Below, in pieces: positions 42,572-54,422 of a stretch of 64,000 nucleotides of DNA (position 1 is the first letter of the stretch; each line of letters starts with the position of its first letter). Made by a program: the position numbers and the translations under genes. Under the pieces are notes generated by a model. It ran no database searches and was not told the DNA's origin. It saw only the letters and a program-made list of their open reading frames with translations. The DNA is from Pseudomonas nitroreducens TX1 (lineage in GTDB: Bacteria; Pseudomonadota; Gammaproteobacteria; Pseudomonadales; Pseudomonadaceae), in the NCBI RefSeq assembly GCF_000313755.1, contig NZ_AMZB01000102.1:1-64000 (forward strand), in the 5' to 3' direction.

Positions 42572-43420
42572 TTACATCGCGGCGAAATGCGCCAGCATCC
42601 TTTCGGGGTTCGCCTCCACGCCACTGAACAGCTCGAACGCCTTCACCGCCTGGAACACCGCCATGTTGCCGCCATCCAGCGTGCGGCAGCCGAGGCTGCG
42701 GGCGTGCCTGAGCAGCTCGGTTTCCAGCGGGAAGTAGATGATCTCCGCGACCCACAGGCCTGGGTGCAGCAGCTCCAGCGGCAGCGGCGCGCCGGGCAGC
42801 TTGGCCATGCCCACGGGCGTGGTGTTGACCAGTCCGTCCGCTTCGGCGACCGCGCCGGCCAGGTCATGACCGACCCGCGCGCGCTGCCCGCCGAAATGCG
42901 CGTTGAGGTTGTCCACCAGCGCCTGGGCGCGGGCAGCGTCCACTTCGAACAGGGACAGCTGCTGCACGCCTTCGCTGAGTAGCGCATGGGCGACCGCAGC
43001 GCCCGCGCCACCGGCGCCAAGCTGCACCACGCGCTCGCGCGGCGCATCGCTGAGGTTGCGCCGGAAACCTTCGGCAAAGCCCAGGCAGTCGGTGTTGTGG
43101 CCGATCCGCTTGCCCTCGCGCAGCACCACGGTATTCACCGCGCCGATGCCCCGCGCCTCATCCGACAGCTCGTGCAACAGAGGAATGACCGCTTGCTTGC
43201 AGGGAAAGGTGATGTTCAGCCCGGTGTAGCCCATGCGCTCCGCGGCAGCGAGCAGGTCGGGCAGGGCGCCGGCATCGACACCGAGGGTATCCAGGTCGAT
43301 CAGCCGGTAGAGATAGCGCAGTCCCTGGGCGTCGCCCTCGCGTTCGTGCAGGGCAGGCGTACGCGAAGCCTGGATGCCGGCGCCGATCAGGCCGGCCAGC
43401 ACTGTGCGGTAGTCATGCAT
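42572..43420 (-). CDS. Quinate/shikimate dehydrogenase (QsuD-like AroE family)
   Basis: 282 residues. Catalytic Lys75 ([12 protein letters not shown]) and Asp111 ([14 protein letters not shown]) are intact, with the substrate Ser-x-Thr pair near residue 19 and the Rossmann [13 protein letters not shown]. The FPCKQ form of the catalytic motif is the NAD-using quinate/shikimate dehydrogenase type (as in Corynebacterium QsuD) rather than biosynthetic AroE. It overlaps the dehydroquinase gene by 8 bases (ATGCATGA), so the two are translationally coupled. It probably oxidises quinate or shikimate for catabolism. Confidence 0.88.
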   Translation of the reverse strand: MHDYRTVLAGLIGAGIQASRTPALHEREGDAQGLRYLYRLIDLDTLGVDAGALPDLLAAAERMGYTGLNITFPCKQAVIPLLHELSDEARGIGAVNTVVLREGKRIGHNTDCLGFAEGFRRNLSDAPRERVVQLGAGGAGAAVAHALLSEGVQQLSLFEVDAARAQALVDNLNAHFGGQRARVGHDLAGAVAEADGLVNTTPVGMAKLPGAPLPLELLHPGLWVAEIIYFPLETELLRHARSLGCRTLDGGNMAVFQAVKAFELFSGVEANPERMLAHFAAM

Positions 43421-43865
43421 GGCGTTCACCCTCAAGCAGCTTGGCGAAGTGCTGGATGCCGGCGCGGTAGCCGTCGCTGCCGAGCCCTGCGATGACGCCC
43501 ACGGCAACGCCGGAAACGAACGAATGGTGGCGGAACTCCTCGCGTTTGTGGACGTTGGACAGGTGCACTTCGATCACCGGCAGTTCCACGGCAGCGAGCG
43601 CATCGCGGATAGCCACCGACATGTGGGTCCAGGCGGCCGGGTTGACCAGGATGCCGAAGCAGCGACCGCGCGCCTGGTGGATCCAGTCGATCAGTTGGCC
43701 TTCGTGGTTGGTCTGGCGGAACTCGATCTCCAGGCCGTTCTCGGCGCCGGTGCGGTGGCAAAGCGCGGCGATGTCGTCGAGGGTTTCATGGCCGTAGGTG
43801 GCAGGCTCGCGAGTGCCGAGCAGATTGAGGTTCGGCCCGTTGAGCACGAGCAGGGTGTGGGACAT
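43413..43865 (-). CDS. aroQ: Type II 3-dehydroquinate dehydratase
   Basis: 150 residues, the standard size. Active-site features: [18 protein letters not shown] (Arg19, Tyr24), [31 protein letters not shown] and [16 protein letters not shown] (His101, Arg near 112). It interconverts dehydroquinate and dehydroshikimate. Being beside a quinate dehydrogenase and quiC, this copy is probably the catabolic one (QuiB role), separate from a housekeeping aroQ elsewhere. Confidence 0.95.
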   Translation of the reverse strand: MSHTLLVLNGPNLNLLGTREPATYGHETLDDIAALCHRTGAENGLEIEFRQTNHEGQLIDWIHQARGRCFGILVNPAAWTHMSVAIRDALAAVELPVIEVHLSNVHKREEFRHHSFVSGVAVGVIAGLGSDGYRAGIQHFAKLLEGERHA

Positions 43866-43925
43866 GAGAAGGGGCTCCGTTGTTCTTGTATGGCCGTGAT
43901 GGAAAGGCCTGTTGGAGCAAAATGT

Positions 43926-43944
43926 ACCAAATAGTTAATTTGGT
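43926..43944 (-). promoter_or_regulatory. Dyad ACCAAAT-N5-ATTTGGT upstream of aroQ
   Basis: A perfect 7-bp inverted repeat with a 5-base centre, 61-79 bases before the aroQ start and inside an AT-rich patch that should be the promoter. It is a candidate operator for the TetR regulator, although its sequence shares only the AGTTA core with the dyad before quiC. Confidence 0.45.
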
Positions 43945-44151
43945 CAATGTGAGTGAGGTTCAAGACACCTTGCGGCGAAAATCCAATGAAAGTGATTAAT
44001 GCGCAGGGAACGTCGAGGAATTCATCGGTTGCACGCGTGATTCGGAAAGCCTGGAAATCCATAATCCGTGCGGTGATCGACCGTGGGTAGGAGCCGACTC
44101 CGTCCGCGATCGGTTCAAGACCGTCGAGAATTTCCAAGCAGCCAATCCCCT

Positions 44152-44236
44152 GTAGGAGCGAGCTTGCTCGCGAACGATCTACGCCGCACGGGCCACGGGT
44201 TCGCGAGCAGGGACTAGGCGTCCCCTCGGTCCTACG
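44152..44236. repeat. REP-like palindromic repeat, degenerate right arm
   Basis: Left arm GTAGGAGCGAGCTTGCTCGCG is intact; the right arm is interrupted (GTTCGCGAGCAGGG, then CGGTCCTACG). A CGGACT-type half copy lies next to it at about 44086-44110. Confidence 0.7.
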
Positions 44237-44250
44237 AAAAGCCGACCGAC

Positions 44251-44277
44251 AAAAAAAGACCCGCCAATCGGCGGGTC
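44251..44277 (-). terminator. Intrinsic terminator of the bkd operon
   Basis: On the minus strand GACCCGCC, loop GATT, GGCGGGTC, then seven T; about 20 bases after the lpdV stop. Confidence 0.92.
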
Positions 44278-44296
44278 AGGAGGGGAACGTCAGGCT

Positions 44297-45703
<1,407 letters not shown>

Positions 45704-45719
45704 GTCAGCGCTCCGGCTA

Positions 45720-47006
45720 TCAATCGATGAACAGGGTGGCGGGATGTTCGAGCAGGGCGCGCACGGCCTGGATGAAGGCCGCCGCATCCATGCCGTCGAC
45801 CACCCGGTGATCGAAGGACGAGGACAGGTTCATCATCTTGCGCACTACGATCTGGCCGTTGATCACCATGGGTCGCTCGACCATGCGGTTGACCCCGACG
45901 ATGGCAACCTCCGGATGGTTGATCACCGGCGTGCTGACGATGCCGCCGAGCGCGCCGAGGCTGCTCAGGGTGATGGTCGAGCCGGAGAGTTCTTCGCGGC
46001 TGGCCTTGCCGTGTCGCGCAGCCTCGGCCAGGCGTGCCACTTCCGCGGCGTTGCCCCACAGGTCGCGGGACTCGGCGTTGCGCAGCACCGGCACCATCAG
46101 GCCGTTATCGCTCTGGGTGGCGACGCCCAGGTGCACCGCACCGTAGCGGGTGATCACGTCGGCTTCGTCGTCATAGCGCGCGTTGAGCTGCGGGAAGTCG
46201 CGCAGGGCGACGACCATGGCGCGAGCGATGAAAGGCAGCAGGGTGAGCTTGCCGCGGGCCGCAGCGTGCTTGCCGTTGAGGTGCACGCGCAGCGCTTCGA
46301 GGTCGGTGACGTCGATTTCCTCGACGTAGCTGAAGTGCGGGATGCGCCGCTTGGCCTCGGCCATCTTCTTCGCGATCATGCGGCGCAGGCCGATCACCGG
46401 GATCTGGTGCTCGTCGTGGCGTGCGGCATAGCCGGAGGCAATGGTAGCGCCGCCGTGTTCCAGATAATGCTCCAGATCGTCGTGGAGGATGCGCCCGGCC
46501 GGGCCGCTGCCCTGCACGAACTGCAATTCCACCCCCAGGTCGCGGGCGCGCTGGCGCACGGCCGGCGAGGCCAGCGGCTTCTCGCCCGGTGCGCGGCGCG
46601 GGGCCGGTGTCGGGGCGGGGCGGGCGGCCGGGGCAACCGGCTTGTTCTCGGCGCGCGGTGCCGGCCCGGGGGCTTCGGCGATGGGAGCGGGCTTGGCTTC
46701 CGGCTTCACTGCAGGCGCTTCTTCGTGGGGCTTGGGCTGCGCGGCTTCGCGATGGTTGCCGTGGCCTTCCACCTCCAGGCGGATCAGCTCGCCGCCCACG
46801 GCCATGACCTGGCCGGGGACGCCGCCCAGGGCGATGATCCTGCCGGCCACCGGCGAGGGGATTTCCACGGTGGCCTTGTCGGTCATGACTTCCGCCAGCA
46901 GCTGGTCCTCATGGACCTCGTCGCCGACCTGGACATGCCACTCCACCAGCTCGACTTCGGCGATACCTTCGCCGATGTCCGGCATCTTGATGACGTGAGT
47001 GCCCAT
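45720..47006 (-). CDS. bkdB: Branched-chain keto acid dehydrogenase E2 (dihydrolipoyl transacylase)
   Basis: 428 residues: an N-terminal lipoyl domain (1-80, lipoylated Lys in [12 protein letters not shown]), an Ala/Pro-rich linker (about 90-140), the peripheral subunit-binding domain (about 145-180, [23 protein letters not shown]), and a C-terminal catalytic acyltransferase domain with the [13 protein letters not shown] active-site motif. It forms the core of the complex. It abuts bkdA2 with no gap. Confidence 0.97.
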   Translation of the reverse strand: MGTHVIKMPDIGEGIAEVELVEWHVQVGDEVHEDQLLAEVMTDKATVEIPSPVAGRIIALGGVPGQVMAVGGELIRLEVEGHGNHREAAQPKPHEEAPAVKPEAKPAPIAEAPGPAPRAENKPVAPAARPAPTPAPRRAPGEKPLASPAVRQRARDLGVELQFVQGSGPAGRILHDDLEHYLEHGGATIASGYAARHDEHQIPVIGLRRMIAKKMAEAKRRIPHFSYVEEIDVTDLEALRVHLNGKHAAARGKLTLLPFIARAMVVALRDFPQLNARYDDEADVITRYGAVHLGVATQSDNGLMVPVLRNAESRDLWGNAAEVARLAEAARHGKASREELSGSTITLSSLGALGGIVSTPVINHPEVAIVGVNRMVERPMVINGQIVVRKMMNLSSSFDHRVVDGMDAAAFIQAVRALLEHPATLFID

Positions 47007-49321
<2,315 letters not shown>

Positions 49322-49423
49322 TCAGCGAACGGAAGCGGCCATGCCTGGCGGGCGCACCCGGCCGGGTAAGGCTACGGTGCGGGTGCCGCGCAGGGTTGCG
49401 CAGCGGGTGGTGACATCACTCAT
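49322..49423 (-). CDS. Possible 33-residue leader peptide upstream of bkdA1
   Basis: A short ATG frame with GAGG about 9 bases upstream and an in-frame TGA, ending 33 bases before bkdA1. The peptide starts MSDVTTRCATLRG and is rich in Arg, Val, Pro and Thr. It lacks a run of branched-chain residues, so classic attenuation is not obvious. It could be a translation-coupling leader, a small protein or chance. Confidence 0.35.
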   Translation of the reverse strand: MSDVTTRCATLRGTRTVALPGRVRPPGMAASVR

Positions 49424-49562
49424 GGTGAGGTCCTCGGTTGTTGTAGTTGTGGTTTCAGTATAGGTGTGACCGATTGGTTTTTTGCTCCAAATTGACTAGG
49501 TCTGAGCTTACGGATTAGTGTGTTTGAACTATAAAAACGACCGTCCGTAGTACTGAGGAAAA

Positions 49563-50024
49563 ATGGCTGAACTGGACCGCACCGACCTGAAAATCCTCCG
49601 CGCCCTGGCCGACGATGGCCGGCTCTCCTGGCGTGACCTGGCGCAGAACATCGGCCTGTCGCTGACCCCGACCTTGCGCCGGGTGCGCCGCCTGGAGGAG
49701 GAGCACTACATCCAGGGTTACTTCGCCCGGCTGGACGAGGAGCGCCTGTCCGGCGGCATGAGCGTGTTCGTCTCGGTGTCCCTGGAAAAACAGACCGGCG
49801 ACTACCTTGCCCGGTTCGAAGAACGCATCGTCCAGGCGCCGCAGGTGATGAGCTGCTTCCAGATGACCGGCGACGCCGACTACATGCTGCGGGTGGTGGT
49901 GAAGGACCTGTCGGCGTACCAGCTGTTCCTCACCAACACGCTGACGCAGATTCCCGGCGTGGCGGGAATCAAGTCGGCGTTCGCCCTGAAGTCGGTGATG
50001 CTGCGCTCGGCGCCGCCGATCTGA
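49563..50024 (+). CDS. bkdR: Lrp/AsnC-family activator BkdR
   Basis: 153 residues: AsnC-type helix-turn-helix (about 5-60, LDRTDLKILRALADDGRLSWRDLAQNIGLSLTPTLRRVRRLEEE) and a C-terminal RAM ligand domain. The divergent position beside bkdA1 and the match to Pseudomonas BkdR set the name. The 274-bp gap between them is where BkdR is expected to bind multiple sites. Confidence 0.93.
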   Translation: MAELDRTDLKILRALADDGRLSWRDLAQNIGLSLTPTLRRVRRLEEEHYIQGYFARLDEERLSGGMSVFVSVSLEKQTGDYLARFEERIVQAPQVMSCFQMTGDADYMLRVVVKDLSAYQLFLTNTLTQIPGVAGIKSAFALKSVMLRSAPPI

Positions 50025-50358
50025 TCGGCGGCGGGAAGCCCGGCCCGCAGCGGGAGCCATGCCCGTGATCGGGAACACGCAGCGATGCCCGAGATCGTGC
50101 GTCGATGTGATGGGTATCGCTGCGCCCCACGCCATCCGACGACGAGGCACGCCGGCCGCTCTCCTGCGAAGCGCTCCGTCCCCCAATCAGCTGTCGCTCG
50201 TGACAATCACCGGGAAGGGGCGTTTGCAAGCGGCCATTGTTGCGCGATTCGCAGAAATGCATTGTCGAACTCGATCTGTGTAGGAAAGGTCCGATCAGCT
50301 AGATTTATGGCAGTGGGCCACGAGCGACGCGACCCGCGTGATCCCTGAGGTTCCTGCC
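50025..50358. other. Gap between bkdR and the DUF2790 gene
   Basis: 334 bp. It contains the second copy of the GTGATGGGTATCGC repeat (50105-50139). The last 80 bp should be the DUF2790 promoter. Nothing else is recognised. Confidence 0.6.
50105..50139. repeat. GTGATGGGTATCGC repeat, copy 2
   Basis: Nearly the same 31-35 bases as at 28123-28157, with Gly/Cys-side base changes (GCGCCCCACGCCATCCGACG). Confidence 0.65.
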
Positions 50359-50601
50359 ATGAAATCCACTCTTGCCGCACTCTTTGCCGTCCCTGCCTTG
50401 CTGCTGTCCTTCACCGCCTTCGCCGATGATGCCGTTGTCTACCACTACGGCATGCCGCTGGACGTGGCCAAGGTGCTGAGCATTTCCCAACCCAATGAGC
50501 GCTGCGAAGTCAGCCAGGCCACCATGGTCTACCTGGACTCCCAGGGCGCGCAGCACAGCGTCAAGTACCTGCGCCAGACCCCGCGCTGCAGCGACATCTG
50601 A
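50359..50601 (+). CDS. Small secreted DUF2790 protein
   Basis: 80 residues. A signal peptide (MKSTLAALFAVPALLLSFTAFA) is followed by a mature part of about 58 residues with the DUF2790 pattern YHYGMPLDVAKVLSISQP...CEVSQATMVYLDSQGAQHSVKYLRQTPRC. Two Cys probably form a disulfide. These proteins are Pseudomonas-restricted; some are copper- or stress-induced but no activity is established. Confidence 0.88.
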   Translation: MKSTLAALFAVPALLLSFTAFADDAVVYHYGMPLDVAKVLSISQPNERCEVSQATMVYLDSQGAQHSVKYLRQTPRCSDI

Positions 50602-50645
50602 GTCGGGCGCCCGACGGTTTCACCCCCCGTGCCGCCGCCTGCCAG

Positions 50646-50662
50646 GTCGTTCAGTGAACGAC
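50646..50662 (+). terminator. Hairpin after the DUF2790 gene
   Basis: GTCGTTC and GAACGAC pair perfectly with an AGT loop, extended by GCCAG/CTGGC with a bulge. It lies 44 bases after the stop but has no T-run, so termination is unproven. Confidence 0.45.
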
Positions 50663-50772
50663 TGGCGCTGGCGGCCTGCTGCGCCGGATCGGGATGGTCC
50701 GGATGACGTCGCGGTGTCGCGCTTGATCGGGTCGTGCCGGGGTCTGTCACAGGCAGTCGAGGTCGTCTGGCC

Positions 50773-52110
50773 TTAGAAGGTGGTCGAGAACAGCAGCTGG
50801 CTGTAGAGGTTGCTGTTGTCGTTGCCGATCTGGGTGCCGCCTTCGGCCGCGCTCTTCTTCGGCTGGTACAGACCCACCAGCGGGATGATCACCAGGTGCT
50901 CGTTGATCGCCCACTCGGCGTAAAGGTCCAGCTCGCGGCCGTCGGTGTTGCCCAGGTCGGTGTCCAGGGTGTGGAAGTCGAAGTACTGCGCGCCGATGGA
51001 GAGGTTCTCCAGCGGGGTGACCTTGGCGCCGAGGTTGTGCACGCGGGTGTTGTTGTTGAAGGGGCCGGAGTAGTTGCCCGCCACCTCGCCCTGGAACCAG
51101 GTGCCGAAGCCACGGCTGAAGCCGTAGAAGAGCGTGTCGTAGCCTTCCGAGAAGCGGCTGAAGCGGTAGCTGACATAGGGCTTCCAGGCGATGTCGGAGA
51201 AGGTCCAGCCGGCTTCGAGGTACCAGGCGTTTGCGGTGTCGTCGGAGTACTGGGCGTCGCGCCTGTCCTGCCAGGCGTATTCGCCGGAGAGGAACAGGTT
51301 CTCCACGCCGGCGTTGCCGGTGCCGCGCAGGCTGTAGGTCTTCATGTCCTTGCGGTCGAGCTGGATGGGCGAGGCGTAGCGCTCGTCGATGTCGGTGACG
51401 TCGATGTAGGTCAGGCCGAAGGTCGCTTCCGGGGCAACGTGTTCCAGGGTGGCGACGTACAGCTCGGAGTTGGCCTGGGCGCGGTTGTCGGATTTCAGAC
51501 GCATCAGGTCGCCGCGCCAGCCTTCCTTGCCGCCGATGCGCAGCACGGCGGTCTCGTCGAAGGCGCGGCGCGCTGCCAGGTAATAGGCGCCGCCACGGTT
51601 GTACTCGCCGTCCGCCAGGCCCTTGCCCATGTTCAGGGCGTCGCCGTCGATCAGGAAGCCATCGCCGACCACGATGTTCTGGCGGCCGAAGGACAGGTCG
51701 ATGCCGTCCTCGCCCAGCACCGGGAACAGCCCGGCCGAACGCCAGCCGGCGTAGGCGTCCTCGATCTTGGTGGTGCGTTCGGAGCCGTCGCTGAAACCGG
51801 CGGCGTCGCCGTCGTCCCAGGTACCGGAACTGAGCAGGTTGAACGCGCCATAGGCGGTGCCCGCGCCGCCGAGCTTCTGGTCGCCGCTCAGGCCGTACTT
51901 GATGAAGCCTTCCTGCCAGGAGGACGAGCCTTCATCCAGCGTGCCAGTCATGTTGTAGCGCTCCTGGCTGTGGAACAGCCCGAAAGTCGCCGAGAGGTCG
52001 GCGTTCAGGTGCGTGTCGTCGGTCGCATACAACTCGTAGGCGCTGGCGGAACTGGCCCCGGCGATGAGCAGGGCGAGCAGGGTGGGGCGCAGCACGGCGG
52101 CGTGGGTCAT
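50773..52110 (-). CDS. Alginate-export (AlgE-like) family outer-membrane beta-barrel
   Basis: 445 residues with a signal peptide (cleavage near SASA, residue 24) and a predicted beta barrel. The N-terminal YELYATDDTHLNADLSATFGLF, GRQNIVVGDGFLIDGDALNMG and the closing YSQLLFSTTF strand resemble the Alginate_exp family, which includes many non-alginate Pseudomonas porins. It follows the amino-alcohol cluster on the same strand but is separated by a REP element, so it has its own promoter or is loosely linked. The substrate is unknown. Confidence 0.85.
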   Translation of the reverse strand: MTHAAVLRPTLLALLIAGASSASAYELYATDDTHLNADLSATFGLFHSQERYNMTGTLDEGSSSWQEGFIKYGLSGDQKLGGAGTAYGAFNLLSSGTWDDGDAAGFSDGSERTTKIEDAYAGWRSAGLFPVLGEDGIDLSFGRQNIVVGDGFLIDGDALNMGKGLADGEYNRGGAYYLAARRAFDETAVLRIGGKEGWRGDLMRLKSDNRAQANSELYVATLEHVAPEATFGLTYIDVTDIDERYASPIQLDRKDMKTYSLRGTGNAGVENLFLSGEYAWQDRRDAQYSDDTANAWYLEAGWTFSDIAWKPYVSYRFSRFSEGYDTLFYGFSRGFGTWFQGEVAGNYSGPFNNNTRVHNLGAKVTPLENLSIGAQYFDFHTLDTDLGNTDGRELDLYAEWAINEHLVIIPLVGLYQPKKSAAEGGTQIGNDNSNLYSQLLFSTTF

Positions 52111-52247
52111 GGTGAAGGCATCCGTTTCGTTATTGTCGATTGAGGGGATGTGACTTCTGCCGATGCTAAGTAAGGGCTGGCGTTGTGCCGTTGCTCCTGT
52201 CTGCCAAGTGATTGGGTGTGGTTGCCAGATCGGACGATGGTGCTTTC

Positions 52248-52325
52248 GTAGGAGCGAGCATGCTCGCGAACCCGATTGAATCGGGAGCTGCCGGTGAGTT
52301 TGTTCGCGAGCAAGCTCGCTCCTAC
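52248..52325. repeat. REP-like palindromic repeat (GTAGGAGCGAGC family)
   Basis: Arms GTAGGAGCGAGCATGCTCGCGAAC and GTTCGCGAGCAAGCTCGCTCCTAC, one mismatch, with an internal CCGATTGAATCGG mini-palindrome in the loop. Confidence 0.9.
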
Positions 52326-52337
52326 AGGTAAAGCCGA

Positions 52338-53285
52338 TCAGCGTGCGCGGGAGATTACGGAAGGCTGTTCCGCATACAGGCGCTTGTACAAGGCCGAAAA
52401 ATGGCTGGAGCTGGCAAACCCCAGGTCCAGTGCCAGGTTCGTGATGCTCTGCTGCGGCTCCTGCTTGAGCCGGCGGCGCGCCTCGGCGAGGCGCAGGCTG
52501 AGGAAGAACTGCTGCGGCGTGCTCTGGCAGATCTGCCGGAAGCAGTACTGCAGGGTGCGCTGGCTGGTGTTCAGGCTCTGGCTCAGTTCCAGCAGCGACA
52601 GCGGCTCGGAGAGGTCCGCCTGCATGCGCTCGATGGCCGCCAGCACCAGGCGGCGGTGCTGCTGCAGCGAGCGCGGCGCGCCCTCGCGGTCATGACCGGG
52701 GAGGATTTCCTCCAGGGCCTGCAATACATGGCTGAGCACCAGGGCAACGGCGTGGCCGGCCTGCTGCGGGTCTTCGGTGCGCCAGGGTTCGTCTTCGAAG
52801 GCGGCGATGGCGTCGCACAGGCTCCGGCGCAGTTCACCCGCTCCGCTGGCCGAGAGTTGCAGGCGGCGCTGCAAGAGGGCGCGCTCGAACAGCTCGCGCT
52901 CTTCGGCACCGAGCAGGCGTTCCAGCTGTGGCTGGCTGAAGGTCAGGCCGAGCATGTGGATTTCCCCGGCGGCGCAGATTTCCAGCTCGCGGCCGCCTTC
53001 GAGCACCAGCAGGGTGTCGTCGTGCAGGGCCTGGCCGTTGAAGCGCGAATCGTCGCTGGCGCGCAGGGGAATGCCGATCACCAGGTGGCCGGCGGGCGGC
53101 GCCATGTTCTCGTGCAGGTGCAGGTTGGAGTGTTCATAGATCAGCGAAGCGTCGGGCAACTGTACATGCAGTAGTTCCGCCTGCAGGCGGCCGTGGCCGA
53201 GCTGGGTGTAGTCCTGGCTCCAGCCGGCGAGGGCGCAGGCCAGTTCATCGGAGTCGGTTGCCTGGTGGCGGGCTATGCCGGTCAT
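52338..53285 (-). CDS. AraC-family regulator, EutR-like
   Basis: 315 residues. The N-terminal sensor (about 15-200) has WSQDYTQLGHGRLQAELLHVQLPDASLIYEHSNLHL and PAGHLVIGIPLR, resembling the EutR ethanolamine regulator group. The C-terminal AraC double helix-turn-helix (about 215-310) includes LSLLELSQSLNTSQRTLQYCFRQ and NLALDLGFASSSHFSALYKRLYAEQPS. It lies downstream of the kinase gene in the same direction (92 bases), so it could be the cluster's own activator. The effector is inferred to be an amino alcohol. Confidence 0.85.
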   Translation of the reverse strand: MTGIARHQATDSDELACALAGWSQDYTQLGHGRLQAELLHVQLPDASLIYEHSNLHLHENMAPPAGHLVIGIPLRASDDSRFNGQALHDDTLLVLEGGRELEICAAGEIHMLGLTFSQPQLERLLGAEERELFERALLQRRLQLSASGAGELRRSLCDAIAAFEDEPWRTEDPQQAGHAVALVLSHVLQALEEILPGHDREGAPRSLQQHRRLVLAAIERMQADLSEPLSLLELSQSLNTSQRTLQYCFRQICQSTPQQFFLSLRLAEARRRLKQEPQQSITNLALDLGFASSSHFSALYKRLYAEQPSVISRAR

Positions 53286-53377
53286 GGCGGTCTACCTCGG
53301 TGGTGCGCCGAGTATCGGTCAGTGCTGGCGCGCAGAGTTGTGCCTGCGCGCCAGGGTGTTGCGGCGCTCTGCCAGTT

Positions 53378-54397
53378 TCAGCGGCTGGCGAGGTAGGCGG
53401 CGGCCAGTGTACAGGCGCGTTCGACCAGCATGGGGGCCAGTTCCCGCGCGGTTTCGCTGTTGCGCCGGGTGTGCACCCAGCCCAGGTAGGTCGTGCCGCG
53501 CAGGGCCAGGAACAGCGGCAGGGCGGCGCGGTCGGCGGCGGAAAGCGGCTTGTCCGCGTTGTAGCCGGCCAGTAGCGCCGCCTGGATCTGCGCCAGGCGC
53601 GGATCGTCCAGGCAGAAGTACAGCGCGGTGGCCAACTCGAACATGTGCCAGCCGAAGCCGGCATCGTCGAAATCGATCAGCTGCAATTGGCCGCCCTCGA
53701 GCAGCAGGTTCTCCGGCACCAGGTCGGCGTGGATCATGCCGAAGTTGCTTAAGGTGCGGCCGTAGCGGCGCAGGTCCAGACGCGCTTCCTGGCGGGCGCT
53801 CTGCAGCAGGTCGCGCTGCTCTGAGCTGAGCAGGTCCAGCTCCCAGAAACGCCCCCAGAACGGGTTGGCGCCCACCAGCCCTTCTTCGTCCCAGGCGTGC
53901 CGGGTGAACTCGTTGGGCTGGCGCCACTGGGCCGAGTTCAGGTGGATGCGCGCGGCCACGGCACCGGCCTGATGGAACAGCGCCTCGATGTCGCCATCGG
54001 CGCTCAGCCCCTGTTCGGCGGAGCCCAGCGTGCTGCCGCCAAGCCAGCCGAGCATGTCGACGAAGCGCGGCTCCTGCAGTGCGGCGCTGCGCACTTCGGC
54101 CAGGTGTTCGCCGTTGCGGGTACGGATGATGCTCGGTACACCGATGCCGCCCGCGGCCAGTTGCTCCATCCAGGTCAGTTCGGAACGCAGCGCGGCTTCG
54201 CTGTGGTAGCCGCCACGGTGCACGCGCAGGGCGCTACGGGTGCCGTCGCTGCGGGTGGCGCAGAACACGGCGTTCTCGCGGTACTTGAGCAGTTCCAGGC
54301 CGACGAAGTCGCCGTCCCACTGGCGCAGGGCCTCCAGTGCCAGTTCACGCAGGCAGGCGATCTGCTGGTGGTGTTCCAGCATCGAGAAATCAGTCAT
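53378..54397 (-). CDS. APH-fold kinase, probable amino-alcohol or hydroxylysine kinase
   Basis: 339 residues of the aminoglycoside phosphotransferase/choline kinase fold. The catalytic loop MIHADLVPENLLL (His-x-Asp...Asn) and metal motif LIDFDDAGFG are complete; ALRVHRGGYHSEAALRSEL carries the nucleotide-binding Arg/Glu. The human hydroxylysine kinase group (HYKK/AGPHD1) has this architecture. The start at 54397 is preferred because GGAGA lies 8 bases upstream. It follows an AGXT2L-like phospho-lyase (25 bases), the textbook partner of such kinases. Confidence 0.88.
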   Translation of the reverse strand: MTDFSMLEHHQQIACLRELALEALRQWDGDFVGLELLKYRENAVFCATRSDGTRSALRVHRGGYHSEAALRSELTWMEQLAAGGIGVPSIIRTRNGEHLAEVRSAALQEPRFVDMLGWLGGSTLGSAEQGLSADGDIEALFHQAGAVAARIHLNSAQWRQPNEFTRHAWDEEGLVGANPFWGRFWELDLLSSEQRDLLQSARQEARLDLRRYGRTLSNFGMIHADLVPENLLLEGGQLQLIDFDDAGFGWHMFELATALYFCLDDPRLAQIQAALLAGYNADKPLSAADRAALPLFLALRGTTYLGWVHTRRNSETARELAPMLVERACTLAAAYLASR

Positions 54398-54422
54398 GGG
54401 CATTCTCTCCATCGGTATGGCC

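Larger units (their letters stand above)
43866..44296. other. Gap upstream of aroQ and downstream of lpdV
   Basis: 431 bp. It holds the aroQ promoter with an AT-rich dyad (43926-43944), repeat sequence (about 44086-44236) and the bkd operon terminator (44251-44277). No gene is seen. Confidence 0.75.

Noticed and set aside
42572-43420. Housekeeping shikimate dehydrogenase aroE
   Set aside because: The FPCKQ catalytic motif and the quinate-cluster setting fit a catabolic quinate/shikimate dehydrogenase; the symbol is left empty because the biosynthetic alternative cannot be excluded.
49322-49423. Classic branched-chain amino acid attenuator
   Set aside because: The leader frame lacks a run of Leu, Ile or Val codons and no terminator/antiterminator pair is evident.
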